Shown: piece by piece, positions 11,253-19,893 of the stretch | How positions within the stretch are numbered: position 1 is the stretch's first letter | How the letters are laid out: the number at the start of each line of letters is the position of its first letter | Origin: Methylobacteriaceae bacterium | GTDB lineage: Bacteria; Pseudomonadota; Alphaproteobacteria; Rhizobiales; Beijerinckiaceae | DNA length: 64,000 nucleotides | Reading direction: 5' to 3' | Assembly: GCA_947444195.1 (NCBI GenBank) | Contig: CANEZL010000001.1 | Span: 1 to 64,000, forward strand | The notes under the pieces: generated by a model | The model's input: the letters and a program-made list of their open reading frames with translations, nothing else | Database searches by the model: none | What the model was told of the DNA's origin: nothing | Program-made: the position numbers and the translations under genes

Positions 11253-11819
11253 GTGAAGGTGATCGCCTCAACGCTCCGCAAGGGCAACGTCGTCGAGAAG
11301 GACGGCAAGCTCTACGTCATCCTCTTCGCGGAGAACATCCACCCCGGCAAGGGCACTCCGGTGACGCAGCTCGACATGCGCCGCATCACCGACGGCGTGA
11401 AGGTGTCGGAGCGCTACCGCACCACCGAGCAGGTGGAGCGCGCCTTCGTGGAGGACCGGGAGCACACCTTCCTGTACCAGGACGGCGAGGGGTTCCACTT
11501 CATGAACCCCGAGAACTACGAGCAGGTCGCCGTGCCCGAGGACGTGGTGGGCGACGCCGCCCCCTACCTGCAGGAGGGCATGGCCGTGATGCTCTCGATC
11601 CACAACAGCACACCCCTGACGATCGAGCTGCCGCAGCGCGTCGTCCTGGAGATCGCCGAGACCGAGCCGGTGCTCAAGGGCCAGACCGCCTCGTCCTCCT
11701 ACAAGCCGGCCACGCTCTCCAACGGCGTGCGCACCACCGTGCCGCCGCACATCGCCGCGGGCACCCGCGTGGTGGTGATGACGGCCGACGGCTCCTACGT
11801 CGAGCGCGCCAAGGACTGA
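11253..11819 (+). CDS. efp: Elongation factor P
   Basis: A 188-residue translation factor that rescues ribosomes stalled at proline stretches. It has three beta-barrel domains: the KOW-like N-domain with [19 protein letters not shown], the central OB domain, and the C-terminal OB domain ending in [14 protein letters not shown]. The lysine in PGKG (K33) is the expected site of beta-lysylation by EpmA, encoded divergently. The GTG start gives the family's standard first residues ([14 protein letters not shown]); upstream in-frame codons are not conserved-looking. Confidence 0.96.
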   Translation: MKVIASTLRKGNVVEKDGKLYVILFAENIHPGKGTPVTQLDMRRITDGVKVSERYRTTEQVERAFVEDREHTFLYQDGEGFHFMNPENYEQVAVPEDVVGDAAPYLQEGMAVMLSIHNSTPLTIELPQRVVLEIAETEPVLKGQTASSSYKPATLSNGVRTTVPPHIAAGTRVVVMTADGSYVERAKD

Positions 11820-11867
11820 TTCGCCACCGCCGTCGCGCCCGGCGCGGCGGCGATCACGCGGATCGCC

Positions 11868-12083
11868 TCAGAAGTCGACGGCGAGCCCCTTCACCTCCCA
11901 GTCCGCGTAGCGCACCGGCTCCAGGCCGCCCCGCCCCAGACGCTCGGGCTCGGCGGCGATCTCCGCCGCGCGGGCGTCGATCGCGGCGCGGCGCTCGGCC
12001 GCCTCGGCCAGCGCACGCTCCGCCGCGGGGCTCAGGCTGCGCGGGGCCGCCTCGGTCTCGTCTCTTGTCGTTTCGTCTTGCAT
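11868..12083 (-). CDS. DUF1674 / SdhAF4-like succinate dehydrogenase assembly factor
   Basis: A 71-residue protein with a charged, alanine-rich helical N-terminal part and the C-terminal signature LEPVRYADWEVKGLAVDF, typical of DUF1674 (the family of mitochondrial SDHAF4, usually G-P-E-P-T-R-Y-G-D-W-E). Eukaryotic members help assemble the flavoprotein subunit of succinate dehydrogenase; the bacterial role is inferred. The ATG at MQDETTRDE was chosen over upstream codons, which overlap the rsmB control region. It is divergent from rsmB and convergent with efp. Confidence 0.8.
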   Translation of the reverse strand: MQDETTRDETEAAPRSLSPAAERALAEAAERRAAIDARAAEIAAEPERLGRGGLEPVRYADWEVKGLAVDF

Positions 12084-12141
12084 CGGGCGCGCTCCGGTGA
12101 AAGGGCTGGGCCAGGCCGGCACGGCGCCGGACACGATCGGG

Positions 12142-13530
12142 ATGAACCGGGATTTGGCACCGCGACGCACGCTCCGCAACGGACAAGGCCCACGGCCCGT
12201 CGAGGAGAGTCCTCTGCCCGATGCGGCGGGGCTGCCCGCCCGCGCCGCCGCGGCGCGCGCCGTCGCCGAGCTGGTCGGCCAGAACCGGGCGCTCGCCCTG
12301 GAGGACGCGCTCGGTCAGCACGCGCGCGGTCTCGAACCCGCCGAGGCGGCCCTCGCCCGCGCCATCGCCACCGCCACCTTCCGCCGGTTCGGCCTGATCC
12401 GCCGCGCCCTCGCCGAGCGGATGAGCGAGGGGCTGCCGGACGATCAGCCGATGCTGCTGGCGCTCCTCGCCACGGGCGCGGCTCAGATCCTCGACCTCGC
12501 GGTGCCCGACCACGCCGCGGTCGATCTCGCCGTGCGCCTCGCCAAGGCCGACCGGCGCACCCAGCACCTCGCCGGGCTCGTCAACGCGGTGCTGCGGCGC
12601 GTGGCCCGCGAGCGCGCGGATATCCGCCCCGCCGCGGACCCCCTGGCGGACGGCACGCCGGACTGGCTCGCGGAGGGCTGGCGGGCCGCCTACGGGGCCG
12701 AGCGGGCCGCCGCGATCGCCCGCGCGCACCTGGCCGGCGCCACCGTCGACCTCACCGTGCGCGGCGAACCCGAGATCTGGGCGGAGCGCCTCGGCGCGAC
12801 CCTGCTGCCGACGGGATCCCTCCGCCTGCCCGCCGAGAGCGGTCCCGTCACGGAACTCGCGGGCTTCGCGGAGGGCGCGTGGTGGGTGCAGGACGCCGCC
12901 GCGGCGCTGCCCGCCCGGCTCCTGGCCGCGCGGCCCGGCGAGCAGGTCGCCGATCTCTGCGCCGCGCCCGGCGGCAAGACCCTGCAACTCGCCGCCGCGG
13001 GCGCCGCGGTGACGGCCCTCGACCGGTCCGAGCCCCGGCTGGCGCGCCTGCGGCAGAACCTCGACCGGGTGGGGCTCTCCGCCGAGATCGTGGTGGGCGA
13101 TGCGCTCGCCTTCGACCGGCCGGAGGCCTTCGACGCCGTGCTGCTCGACGCCCCCTGCTCGGCGACCGGCACGCTGCGCCGCCATCCGGACGTGGCCTGG
13201 ACCAAGACGCCCGCCGACATCACCCGGCTCGCGATCCTCCAGGCCAGGCTCCTCGACAAGGCGGCCAAGCTCGTCCGGCCGGGTGGGCGCCTCGTCTACT
13301 GCACCTGCTCCCTGGAGCCGGAGGAGGGCGAGCGCCAAGTCGCCGACTTCCTGTCGGCCTATCCGCAGTTCGAGCGGGTGCCGGTGACGGCGGACGCGGT
13401 CGGCGGCCTCGGCGAACTCGTCGACGGGCACGGCGACCTGCGCACGCTGCCCTGCCATCTCGGGGGCGGGGAGGGCGCCCGCGGCGGCCTCGACGGCTTC
13501 TTCGCCAGCCGCCTGCGCCGGCGGGCGTGA
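12142..13530 (+). CDS. rsmB: RsmB/Sun-type rRNA (cytosine-5) methyltransferase
   Basis: An S-adenosylmethionine-dependent m5C methyltransferase of the RsmB/NOP2 family. The N-terminal NusB-like helical domain spans about residues 30-150 (LARAIATATFRRFGLIRRAL, LVNAVLRRV). The C-terminal Rossmann domain shows DLCAAPGGKTLQLA (SAM binding), the motif IV cysteine in LLDAPCSATGTLRRHPDVAW, and the catalytic motif VYCTCSLEPEEGERQV, so both cysteines are intact. The start at MNRDLAP is a choice; an in-frame ATG at 12097 would add 15 residues. The likely target is C967 of 16S rRNA by homology. Confidence 0.88.
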   Translation: MNRDLAPRRTLRNGQGPRPVEESPLPDAAGLPARAAAARAVAELVGQNRALALEDALGQHARGLEPAEAALARAIATATFRRFGLIRRALAERMSEGLPDDQPMLLALLATGAAQILDLAVPDHAAVDLAVRLAKADRRTQHLAGLVNAVLRRVARERADIRPAADPLADGTPDWLAEGWRAAYGAERAAAIARAHLAGATVDLTVRGEPEIWAERLGATLLPTGSLRLPAESGPVTELAGFAEGAWWVQDAAAALPARLLAARPGEQVADLCAAPGGKTLQLAAAGAAVTALDRSEPRLARLRQNLDRVGLSAEIVVGDALAFDRPEAFDAVLLDAPCSATGTLRRHPDVAWTKTPADITRLAILQARLLDKAAKLVRPGGRLVYCTCSLEPEEGERQVADFLSAYPQFERVPVTADAVGGLGELVDGHGDLRTLPCHLGGGEGARGGLDGFFASRLRRRA

Positions 13531-13658
13531 GGCTGCGGGGCGACGTTTCTTCGTAACGAGAATCGGTCTACACGGCCGCTCCCGCCCGAGCCGCGGGAGC
13601 GCAGCCGACACCGCTTACCTGCCGCGTTCGCAGGAGTGAGCCAGAGGAGACCGAAGCG

Positions 13659-15686
13659 ATGCCCGTCCTGACATTCCCCGACGGCAACACGCGCAGCTAC
13701 GACGGCGCGGTGACCGGCCGTGCCGTGGTCGAGGGCATCGCCAAGTCGCTCGCCAAGCGCACCGTCGCCATGGCGCTGGACGGCGTGGTGGCCGACCTCG
13801 ACGACACGATCGCGGGGGATGCCCGGATCGAGTTCCTCGACCGCACGGACCCGCGCGCCCTCGAACTCATCCGCCACGATTGCGCGCACGTCCTGGCCGA
13901 GGCCGTGCAGGAGCTCTGGCCCGGCACGCAGGTGACGATCGGCCCGGTGATCGAGAACGGGTTCTACTACGACTTCGCCCGGCCCGAGCCCTTCACGCCG
14001 GAGGACTTCCCGAAGATCGAGGCCAGGATGCGCGAGATCATCGCGCGCGACGCGCCCTTCACCAAGGAGGTCTGGAAGCGCGAGGACGTGCGCCGGCTCT
14101 TCGCGGACAAGGGCGAGGGCTACAAGGTCGAGCTGGTCGACGCGATCGCAGCCGGCGAGGACCTGAAGATCTACCGGCAGGGTCAGTGGTTCGACCTCTG
14201 CCGCGGCCCGCACATGACCTCGACGGGCAAGGTCGGCACCGCCTTCAAGCTGATGAAGGTCGCGGGCGCCTACTGGCGGGGCGACGCCAACAATCCGATG
14301 CTCACGCGCATCTACGGCACCGCCTGGGCGAGCCAGGCCGATCTGGACGCCTATCTCCACCGCCTGGAGGAGGCCGAGCGCCGCGACCACCGGCGCCTGG
14401 GCCGCGAGATGGACCTGTTCCACTTCCAGGAGGAGGGGCCGGGCGTCGTCTTCTGGCACGCCAAGGGCTGGACGATCTTCCAGGAACTGATCGCCTACAT
14501 GCGCCGCCGCCTGAAGGGCGACTACGCCGAGGTGAACGCGCCGCAGATCCTCGACAAGGCACTCTGGGAGACCTCGGGCCACTGGGGCTGGTACCGGGAG
14601 AACATGTTCGCGGCCCAATCCGCGGGCGAGGAGGCCGAGGACAAGCGCTGGTTCGCCCTCAAGCCGATGAACTGCCCCGGCCACGTGCAGATCTTCAAGC
14701 ACGGGCTGAAGTCGTACCGCGACCTGCCCCTGCGCATGGCCGAGTTCGGCGTCGTGCACCGCTACGAGCCCTCCGGCGCCATGCACGGGCTGATGCGCGT
14801 GCGCGGCTTCACGCAGGACGACGCGCACATCTTCTGCACCGAGGACCAGCTCGCCGCCGAGTGCCTGAAGATCAACGACCTGATCCTCTCGACCTACGCC
14901 GATTTCGGCTTCGACCAGATCCTGGTGAAGCTCTCGACGCGTCCCGAGAAGCGCGTCGGCTCGGACGCGCTCTGGGACCATGCCGAGGCGGTGATGACGC
15001 GCGTGCTGGCTCAGATCGAGGAGCAGTCGGGCGGACGGATCAAGACGGCCGTGAATCCGGGGGAGGGCGCCTTCTACGGGCCGAAATTCGAGTACGTCCT
15101 GCGCGACGCCATCGGCCGCGACTGGCAGTGCGGCACGACGCAGGTGGATTTCAACCTGCCCGAGCGCTTCGGCGCCTTCTACGTCGATGCCGACAGCCAG
15201 AAGAAGCCGCCGGTGATGGTCCACCGCGCCATCTGCGGCTCGATGGAGCGCTTCACCGGCATCCTGATCGAGCATTTCGCCGGGCATTTCCCGCTCTGGC
15301 TCGCCCCCGTGCAGGTGGTGGTCGCCACCATCACCGGGGAGGCCGACGCCTACGCCGCCGAGGTCGTCTCCGCCCTGCGGCGCGCGGGTCTTCGGGTGGA
15401 GGCGGACCTGCGCAACGAGAAGATCAACTACAAGGTCCGCGAGCACTCCCTCGCCAAGGTGCCGGTGCTCCTGGCGCTGGGCCGCCGCGAGGCGGAGGAG
15501 CGCACCGTCTCGATCCGGCGCCTGGGCAGCCAGAAGACGCAAGGGCTACCCCTCGCCGAGGCGGTGGCCGCCTTCGTCGCCGAGGCGACCTCGCCGGACA
15601 TCCGCCGCGCCGAGGCCGTTGCGCAGGCGCAGGCCCCCGCGGACGCGACCCTCGACGGCGGCCACGTAGTGCAGCCGGCGCCGTAG
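13659..15686 (+). CDS. thrS: Threonyl-tRNA synthetase
   Basis: A class II aminoacyl-tRNA synthetase of 675 residues. Domains in order: TGS (about 1-62), the editing domain with the HxxxH-type site ([17 protein letters not shown]) near residues 70-90, the SAD segment, the catalytic core with [21 protein letters not shown] and the [18 protein letters not shown] motif 2 region, and the anticodon-binding domain (about 555-650). The zinc Cys/His ligands of the core appear intact. AGAGGAG lies about 10 bp before the ATG. The last 20 residues are an Ala/Gln-rich extension. Confidence 0.96.
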   Translation: MPVLTFPDGNTRSYDGAVTGRAVVEGIAKSLAKRTVAMALDGVVADLDDTIAGDARIEFLDRTDPRALELIRHDCAHVLAEAVQELWPGTQVTIGPVIENGFYYDFARPEPFTPEDFPKIEARMREIIARDAPFTKEVWKREDVRRLFADKGEGYKVELVDAIAAGEDLKIYRQGQWFDLCRGPHMTSTGKVGTAFKLMKVAGAYWRGDANNPMLTRIYGTAWASQADLDAYLHRLEEAERRDHRRLGREMDLFHFQEEGPGVVFWHAKGWTIFQELIAYMRRRLKGDYAEVNAPQILDKALWETSGHWGWYRENMFAAQSAGEEAEDKRWFALKPMNCPGHVQIFKHGLKSYRDLPLRMAEFGVVHRYEPSGAMHGLMRVRGFTQDDAHIFCTEDQLAAECLKINDLILSTYADFGFDQILVKLSTRPEKRVGSDALWDHAEAVMTRVLAQIEEQSGGRIKTAVNPGEGAFYGPKFEYVLRDAIGRDWQCGTTQVDFNLPERFGAFYVDADSQKKPPVMVHRAICGSMERFTGILIEHFAGHFPLWLAPVQVVVATITGEADAYAAEVVSALRRAGLRVEADLRNEKINYKVREHSLAKVPVLLALGRREAEERTVSIRRLGSQKTQGLPLAEAVAAFVAEATSPDIRRAEAVAQAQAPADATLDGGHVVQPAP

Positions 15687-15706
15687 AGCGATAGGCAGCG
15701 CGGGGA

Positions 15707-16078
15707 TCAGCGCCCGCGCTGCTTCAGCCAGTCCCGCATCTCGGCGATCTCGCGCTCCTGATCGTCGATGATCTTCTGCGCCATCGCCTTGGTCTGCGGG
15801 TCCCGGGCGTGTTGCAGCGCGACCCGGGCCATGTCGATGGCGCCCTGGTGGTGCGGGATCATGTGCGTGCGGAAGTCGACATCGGCATCGCCCGTGTAGG
15901 GCACCTGCATGGCCTGCATCATCGCGGCGTCGGCCGCCTTGAAGTCGCGCGTGGAGGCCGCGTCGGCGGCCTGGGCGGCGTGATGCCCGGCGCCGTGGCC
16001 GTGCATCCCGCCGGCCAGGGCCGGGCCGGCGAGGCCGGCGCAGAGGAGAGCGGCGAGCCGCATCGGAATCCTGGTCAT
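15707..16078 (-). CDS. DUF305 family periplasmic protein
   Basis: A 123-residue protein with a cleavable signal (MTRIPMRLAALLCAGLAGPALA) and a mature His/Met-rich part. The DUF305 signature is clear: MMQAMQVPYTGDADVDF, MIPHHQGAIDMARVAL and AQKIIDDQEREIAEMRDWL. The MxxHHxxAxxM motif resembles metal sites, and relatives often sit in copper or silver loci; metal binding here is inferred. GAGAGGA before the ATG supports the start. It shares strand with a Cys/His-rich exported protein gene 300 bp upstream. Confidence 0.85.
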   Translation of the reverse strand: MTRIPMRLAALLCAGLAGPALAGGMHGHGAGHHAAQAADAASTRDFKAADAAMMQAMQVPYTGDADVDFRTHMIPHHQGAIDMARVALQHARDPQTKAMAQKIIDDQEREIAEMRDWLKQRGR

Positions 16079-16373
16079 GAACGGTCCTCTCGAAGGGGGC
16101 GTAACGGTCCCGGGCGCGCGGCGGCGATGCCGCTGCCAGGGAAGCGGTCGTCGTTGTTCGCGGAGCGGCCGTCCCGCTCCGCTCGGGGCCCGTCCGGGGT
16201 CTTCTCCCAGCATCCTCGCGTGCCGCGTCGGCGGCCTCGAAGGCGTTCTCCGGACGGCGTGGCGATCCCCGGAGATCTCCGAGGCCTTCGCTTCGCTCCG
16301 GCGTCTCGGGATGAGGCCGCGGATGAGACAGGTCGGATCGCGCGCCTGAACGCCGGGCGCCTCGAACAGGCTC
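16079..16373. other. Gene-free interval upstream of the DUF305 gene
   Basis: About 295 bp. No frame here has motif or composition support. It should carry the promoter of the DUF305 gene, unless that gene is transcribed with the upstream small exported-protein gene. No terminator-grade hairpin is obvious. Confidence 0.4.
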
Positions 16374-16784
16374 TCAGGCCAGGGTTCGAGGGGGTTCGGA
16401 GGGCGTCTCGGGACCGATGCCCGCATGGCCGGCGGCGTCGGTGGGGCGGAGCGTGGCGCGTGACGAGGGGCGCGGCGGGGCCGGCGCCGGATCGGCGGCG
16501 AGGGCCGCCGCGCAGCAGGCCCATGCTCCGCCGCATCGGCACGCGCCGGCATCCGGGCAAGGGGGCTCCCGCCGCCCGTCCGGCGCGAGGGCGGCGGGCC
16601 GCACCGCTGCCGGCATCCCGAACGCGTGCCGGTCCCCGTGCCGGGACGCGGCCTGCGCACCGTGATGGGCCGGGTCGATCCACGGGTATCCCGCATGGGC
16701 CGACGCGGCGGACGGCGCGAGGCAGGCGAGGACCGCGAAGATCGCCGCCAGGATCGGATAGGCGAGAGGGGTGCCGGACCGCAT
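16374..16784 (-). CDS. Small exported Cys/His-rich protein, possible metal handling
   Basis: A 136-residue reading frame starting with a plausible signal peptide (MRSGTPLAYPILAAIFAVLACLAPSAASA, cleavage near residue 29). The mature part carries five histidines between residues 30 and 53 and a cysteine cluster (C76, C82, C84, C90, C91), then a Pro-rich tail. The Cys/His pattern loosely resembles short exported copper-locus proteins of the DUF2946/CopL sort, and its neighbour is a DUF305 protein. I do not recognise a defined family. The hydrophobic leader is the main evidence that it is real; function is inference. Confidence 0.45.
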   Translation of the reverse strand: MRSGTPLAYPILAAIFAVLACLAPSAASAHAGYPWIDPAHHGAQAASRHGDRHAFGMPAAVRPAALAPDGRREPPCPDAGACRCGGAWACCAAALAADPAPAPPRPSSRATLRPTDAAGHAGIGPETPSEPPRTLA

Positions 16785-17340
16785 GGCCTGCCTGTAGCCG
16801 ATCGGAGCCCGTCCGGACAACGGCGAGGGCCGGGCGGTTTCCGTGTCGGCGCCGTCCTGCACCGCGATGTCGGGAGCGATCCGGCGCCGCCGGCCCCGCT
16901 GCCGCCTGGAACCGAAGCCGCACATCACGATCGGTTGCAGAAGAAGTTGCGCAGCAATCGTGAGTTGCGCACGTCGAAGGTGTCGATCTCTATTGGCGAA
17001 TTGTCGCAAGCCCCGTCGCGATGGATTGCCGCCTGCAAAAGATCATTTACAATTCTATCCTATTGCATAGCATGGGTCGACAGAAATAGACCGTCCTATG
17101 TCGGAGGAGAGCCGGCTGAATTCGAGCCGGCATCCCGCGCGGCGATGGCCAGGTCTTGTAGAAGACAACGTAAGTTAGAAAATTCCGCGTCGGCCTGAAG
17201 ACAACTCGAACGATGGTGCTGCGAGCACGTCTTCGAGGGGCAGCCAAGGACAGATCGAAAAGCCGGCTGGAGCTGCGTGCATCCGAAGGGATGGAGCGCA
17301 ACTTCAAGTCGCGGGATCTGCGGTCTCATCGGGGGAAGAT
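16785..17340. other. Control region between the Cys/His-rich gene and the c-di-GMP gene
   Basis: About 555 bp. The part from about 16930 to 17200 is visibly AT-richer than its surroundings (for example a run with TTTACAATTCTATCC near 17045) and likely holds promoters for the GGDEF-EAL gene. No tRNA, terminator or protein motif was recognised; open frames here have no support. Confidence 0.4.
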
Positions 17341-19506
17341 ATGTCGTCGGAGGACAACGAGGCACGACGGCTGGCTGCCCTGGCCAGGACCGGCCTCCGC
17401 GCCGCGCGGGCGGACGAGACCTTCCAGAGCCTCGTGGGCGTTGCCGCGGACGCGTTCGGCATGCCGATCGCGACGATCTCCCTGATCGACGCGGACAGCC
17501 AGATCTACTTCTCCACGATCGGCATCGATGCCGCGGCCACGGAGCGGAACATCTCGTTCTGCTCCATCACCGTGGCCTGCAACGCGCCCGTGGTCGTCCT
17601 CGACGCGAGCCGGGATCCCCTCTGGCGCGACAATCCCCTCGTGTGCGGCGAGCCCCATATCCGCTTCTATGCCGGGATACCTCTGCGCATCGAGGGCCAG
17701 CCCATCGGCACCTTCTGCATCATCGACCGCGTGCCCCATGCGGCCTTCACCGAGGCCCAGCGCCAACTGCTCCAGCGCTACGCCGCCATCGCCGAGGAGA
17801 TGCTGGAACTGCGCAGCCTGCGCGCGCAGGGGGACCGGGAGCGCTTCCGCTTCAAGCGCATGGCCGAGTCCAGCCCGGACGCCATGATGATCGCCGACGG
17901 CGACGGTCACCTCCTCTACTGGAACGCGGGCGCGGAGCGCCTGTTCGGCTACGCGCCCGAGGAGGTCCGATACCTGCGCATGGCCGACCTCGTGGCGGGA
18001 GAGGACCGGGAGCCGGCCGCGTTCGACGCCTGGATCGACGGGATGCTCGGGCAGACCCGGGAGATCGACAGCGTGGACCGGGCCGGCATGGTGCGGCCCA
18101 TGGAGGTCTCCGTCTCCCGCTGGCACGAGGACGGGAGCGTCTTCCACGGCGCCGTGATGCGCGACGTGTCCGGGCGCCGGGAGAAGGAGGCGGCGCTGCA
18201 CCGGCTCGCCCACCGCGACGGGCTCACCGGGCTGCCCAACCGCGCGGCCATGCGCGTGCGGCTGGAGGCGGCCCTGCAGGCCGACGGGGTGTCGGTGCTC
18301 CTGGTGGACCTCGACGGCTTCAAGGACGTGAACGACACCATCGGCCACGCCGCCGGCGACGAGGTGCTGCGGGAGGCCGCCGCCCGTCTCGTCGCCAGCG
18401 TGCGGACGCAGGATACGGTCGCGCGCATCGGCGGCGACGAGTTCGTGGTGATCCTGCCGGGCTGCGGCGATCCCTCGAAGGCGGCGGAGGTCGCCGACCG
18501 GATCGTCGCGGCCATGGAGGAGCCGATCCTGATCCAGGACCGGACCATCCGGATCGGCGCCAGCGTGGGCATCGCCATCGCCCCGATGCAGGCCGAGGCG
18601 ATCGACGAACTCCTGCTCTGCGCCGATCTCGCCGTCTTTAAGGCGAAGGCGGAAGGCCGGCACCGGCACCGGCTCTACACCCCGTCCCTGCGGGCCGCGG
18701 TCTCCGAGCGGCAGCGCTTCGTCCACGAGTTCCACCGCGCCCTCGAGCGCCGGGAATTCGTGCTGCACTACCAGCCGCAGGTGCGCCTGAAGGACGGCGC
18801 CCTGGTCGGGGCCGAGGCGCTGATCCGCTGGCAGCACCCGGAGCTCGGCCTCCTCCAGCCGGGCGCCTTCCTCGGGCCGCTCCTGGCCAGCCGGCACGCG
18901 GTCGCGGTGAACGACTGGGTGCTGCACACGGCCTGCAGCCAAGCCGTCGCCTGGCTCGGGCTCACGGACCGGAACTTCCGCATGGGCGTCAACGCCTGCG
19001 CGGTGCGCCTGCATTCGGGCGAGATCTCGGCCCGCACCATGGACACCCTCGCCGCCACCGGCCTGCCGCCGCAGAACCTGGAGCTCGAGATCACCGAGAC
19101 CGTGGTGCTCGCCCATGACGGCGACTGCGTGGCGGGCCTGGCCGAGCTGCGGGCGCAGGGGGTGGGCATCGCCTTCGACGATTTCGGGACGGGCTACGCC
19201 TCCCTGAGCCTCCTGGAGGAGTTCCCGCTCACCCGCCTGAAGATCGATCGTTCCTTCGTCCGCAAGATGAACGACGCGCCGGACGTTCCGGTGATCCGGG
19301 CGATCCTGCAACTCGCCAAGGGCTTCGGCCTCCACGTGGTCGCCGAGGGCATCGAGACCGAGGACCAGCTCCGCCGCCTGCGCAAGAAGGGCTGCTCCGA
19401 GGGCCAGGGCTACCTGTTCGGCCGGCCGATGCCCGCCGACCAGTTCGAGCGCAGCTTCATCCACGGGGGGCTCGTGCTCCCCGCGGGCGTCCGGCAGGTC
19501 GCCTGA
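17341..19506 (+). CDS. GAF-PAS-GGDEF-EAL cyclic-di-GMP signalling protein
   Basis: A soluble, bifunctional-type second messenger enzyme of 721 residues. Domains: GAF (about 25-158), PAS (about 172-285), GGDEF diguanylate cyclase (about 290-450) and EAL phosphodiesterase (about 465-710). The cyclase active site is intact (RIGGDEFVV, GGDEF at 364-368), with an RxxD inhibitory site (R355, D358) at the standard distance. EAL residues are intact: AEALIRWQHP (E492), ITETVVL, FDDFGTGYASL, LKIDRSFV, VAEGIET and GQGYLFGRPMP. No membrane segment is visible, so the input is cytosolic. Which activity dominates cannot be read from sequence. It is a single gene. Confidence 0.93.
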   Translation: MSSEDNEARRLAALARTGLRAARADETFQSLVGVAADAFGMPIATISLIDADSQIYFSTIGIDAAATERNISFCSITVACNAPVVVLDASRDPLWRDNPLVCGEPHIRFYAGIPLRIEGQPIGTFCIIDRVPHAAFTEAQRQLLQRYAAIAEEMLELRSLRAQGDRERFRFKRMAESSPDAMMIADGDGHLLYWNAGAERLFGYAPEEVRYLRMADLVAGEDREPAAFDAWIDGMLGQTREIDSVDRAGMVRPMEVSVSRWHEDGSVFHGAVMRDVSGRREKEAALHRLAHRDGLTGLPNRAAMRVRLEAALQADGVSVLLVDLDGFKDVNDTIGHAAGDEVLREAAARLVASVRTQDTVARIGGDEFVVILPGCGDPSKAAEVADRIVAAMEEPILIQDRTIRIGASVGIAIAPMQAEAIDELLLCADLAVFKAKAEGRHRHRLYTPSLRAAVSERQRFVHEFHRALERREFVLHYQPQVRLKDGALVGAEALIRWQHPELGLLQPGAFLGPLLASRHAVAVNDWVLHTACSQAVAWLGLTDRNFRMGVNACAVRLHSGEISARTMDTLAATGLPPQNLELEITETVVLAHDGDCVAGLAELRAQGVGIAFDDFGTGYASLSLLEEFPLTRLKIDRSFVRKMNDAPDVPVIRAILQLAKGFGLHVVAEGIETEDQLRRLRKKGCSEGQGYLFGRPMPADQFERSFIHGGLVLPAGVRQVA

Positions 19507-19518
19507 CCGGCGCTGCGC

Positions 19519-19821
19519 TCAGTCCAGCCGCTTCAGGCTGTCGAGGTCGACCGCGCCGTCCGGGCCGGTGAAGACGAGGCGGCCGTCGCCGTCCTGCGAG
19601 ACGCCGCCGATCCGGTGGTCGCCGCTGTCGTAGGCGGTGCGCGTGCCGTCCCGCTCGATCAGGAGCCGGCGTTTCTCGGGAAAGAAGGCGTAGCGCAGCC
19701 CGTTCTGGCTGCCCTGGCTGGCGGGCGTGCCCAGATCGTCCGGCCACCAGGGAGTGGGCGTCTCCATCGGTTTCATCGGCTCTATGGGCTTCATGGGTTC
19801 CATGGGCTTCATCGGTTCCAT
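19519..19821 (-). CDS. MKPMEP-repeat small protein (100 aa)
   Basis: The protein begins with tandem MEPMKP units (about residues 1-20), followed by a soluble region with WWPDDLGTPASQGSQNGLRYAFFPEKRR, then LLIERDGTRTAYDSGDHRIGGVSQ. I recall similar MKPMEP-plus-WWPxDLG proteins as conserved hypotheticals in Rhizobiales, without a known role. The later part looks like a short all-beta domain. GGAG lies about 10 bp before the ATG. It stands between the c-di-GMP gene (convergent, 12 bp away) and apbE. Confidence 0.75.
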   Translation of the reverse strand: MEPMKPMEPMKPIEPMKPMETPTPWWPDDLGTPASQGSQNGLRYAFFPEKRRLLIERDGTRTAYDSGDHRIGGVSQDGDGRLVFTGPDGAVDLDSLKRLD

Positions 19822-19893
19822 CGCGCGCTCCCGTGCTGTCGATGGGGAGACGCGGCAGGACCGCTTCGGTTGCCGGCTCCCACGCGATGCCGG

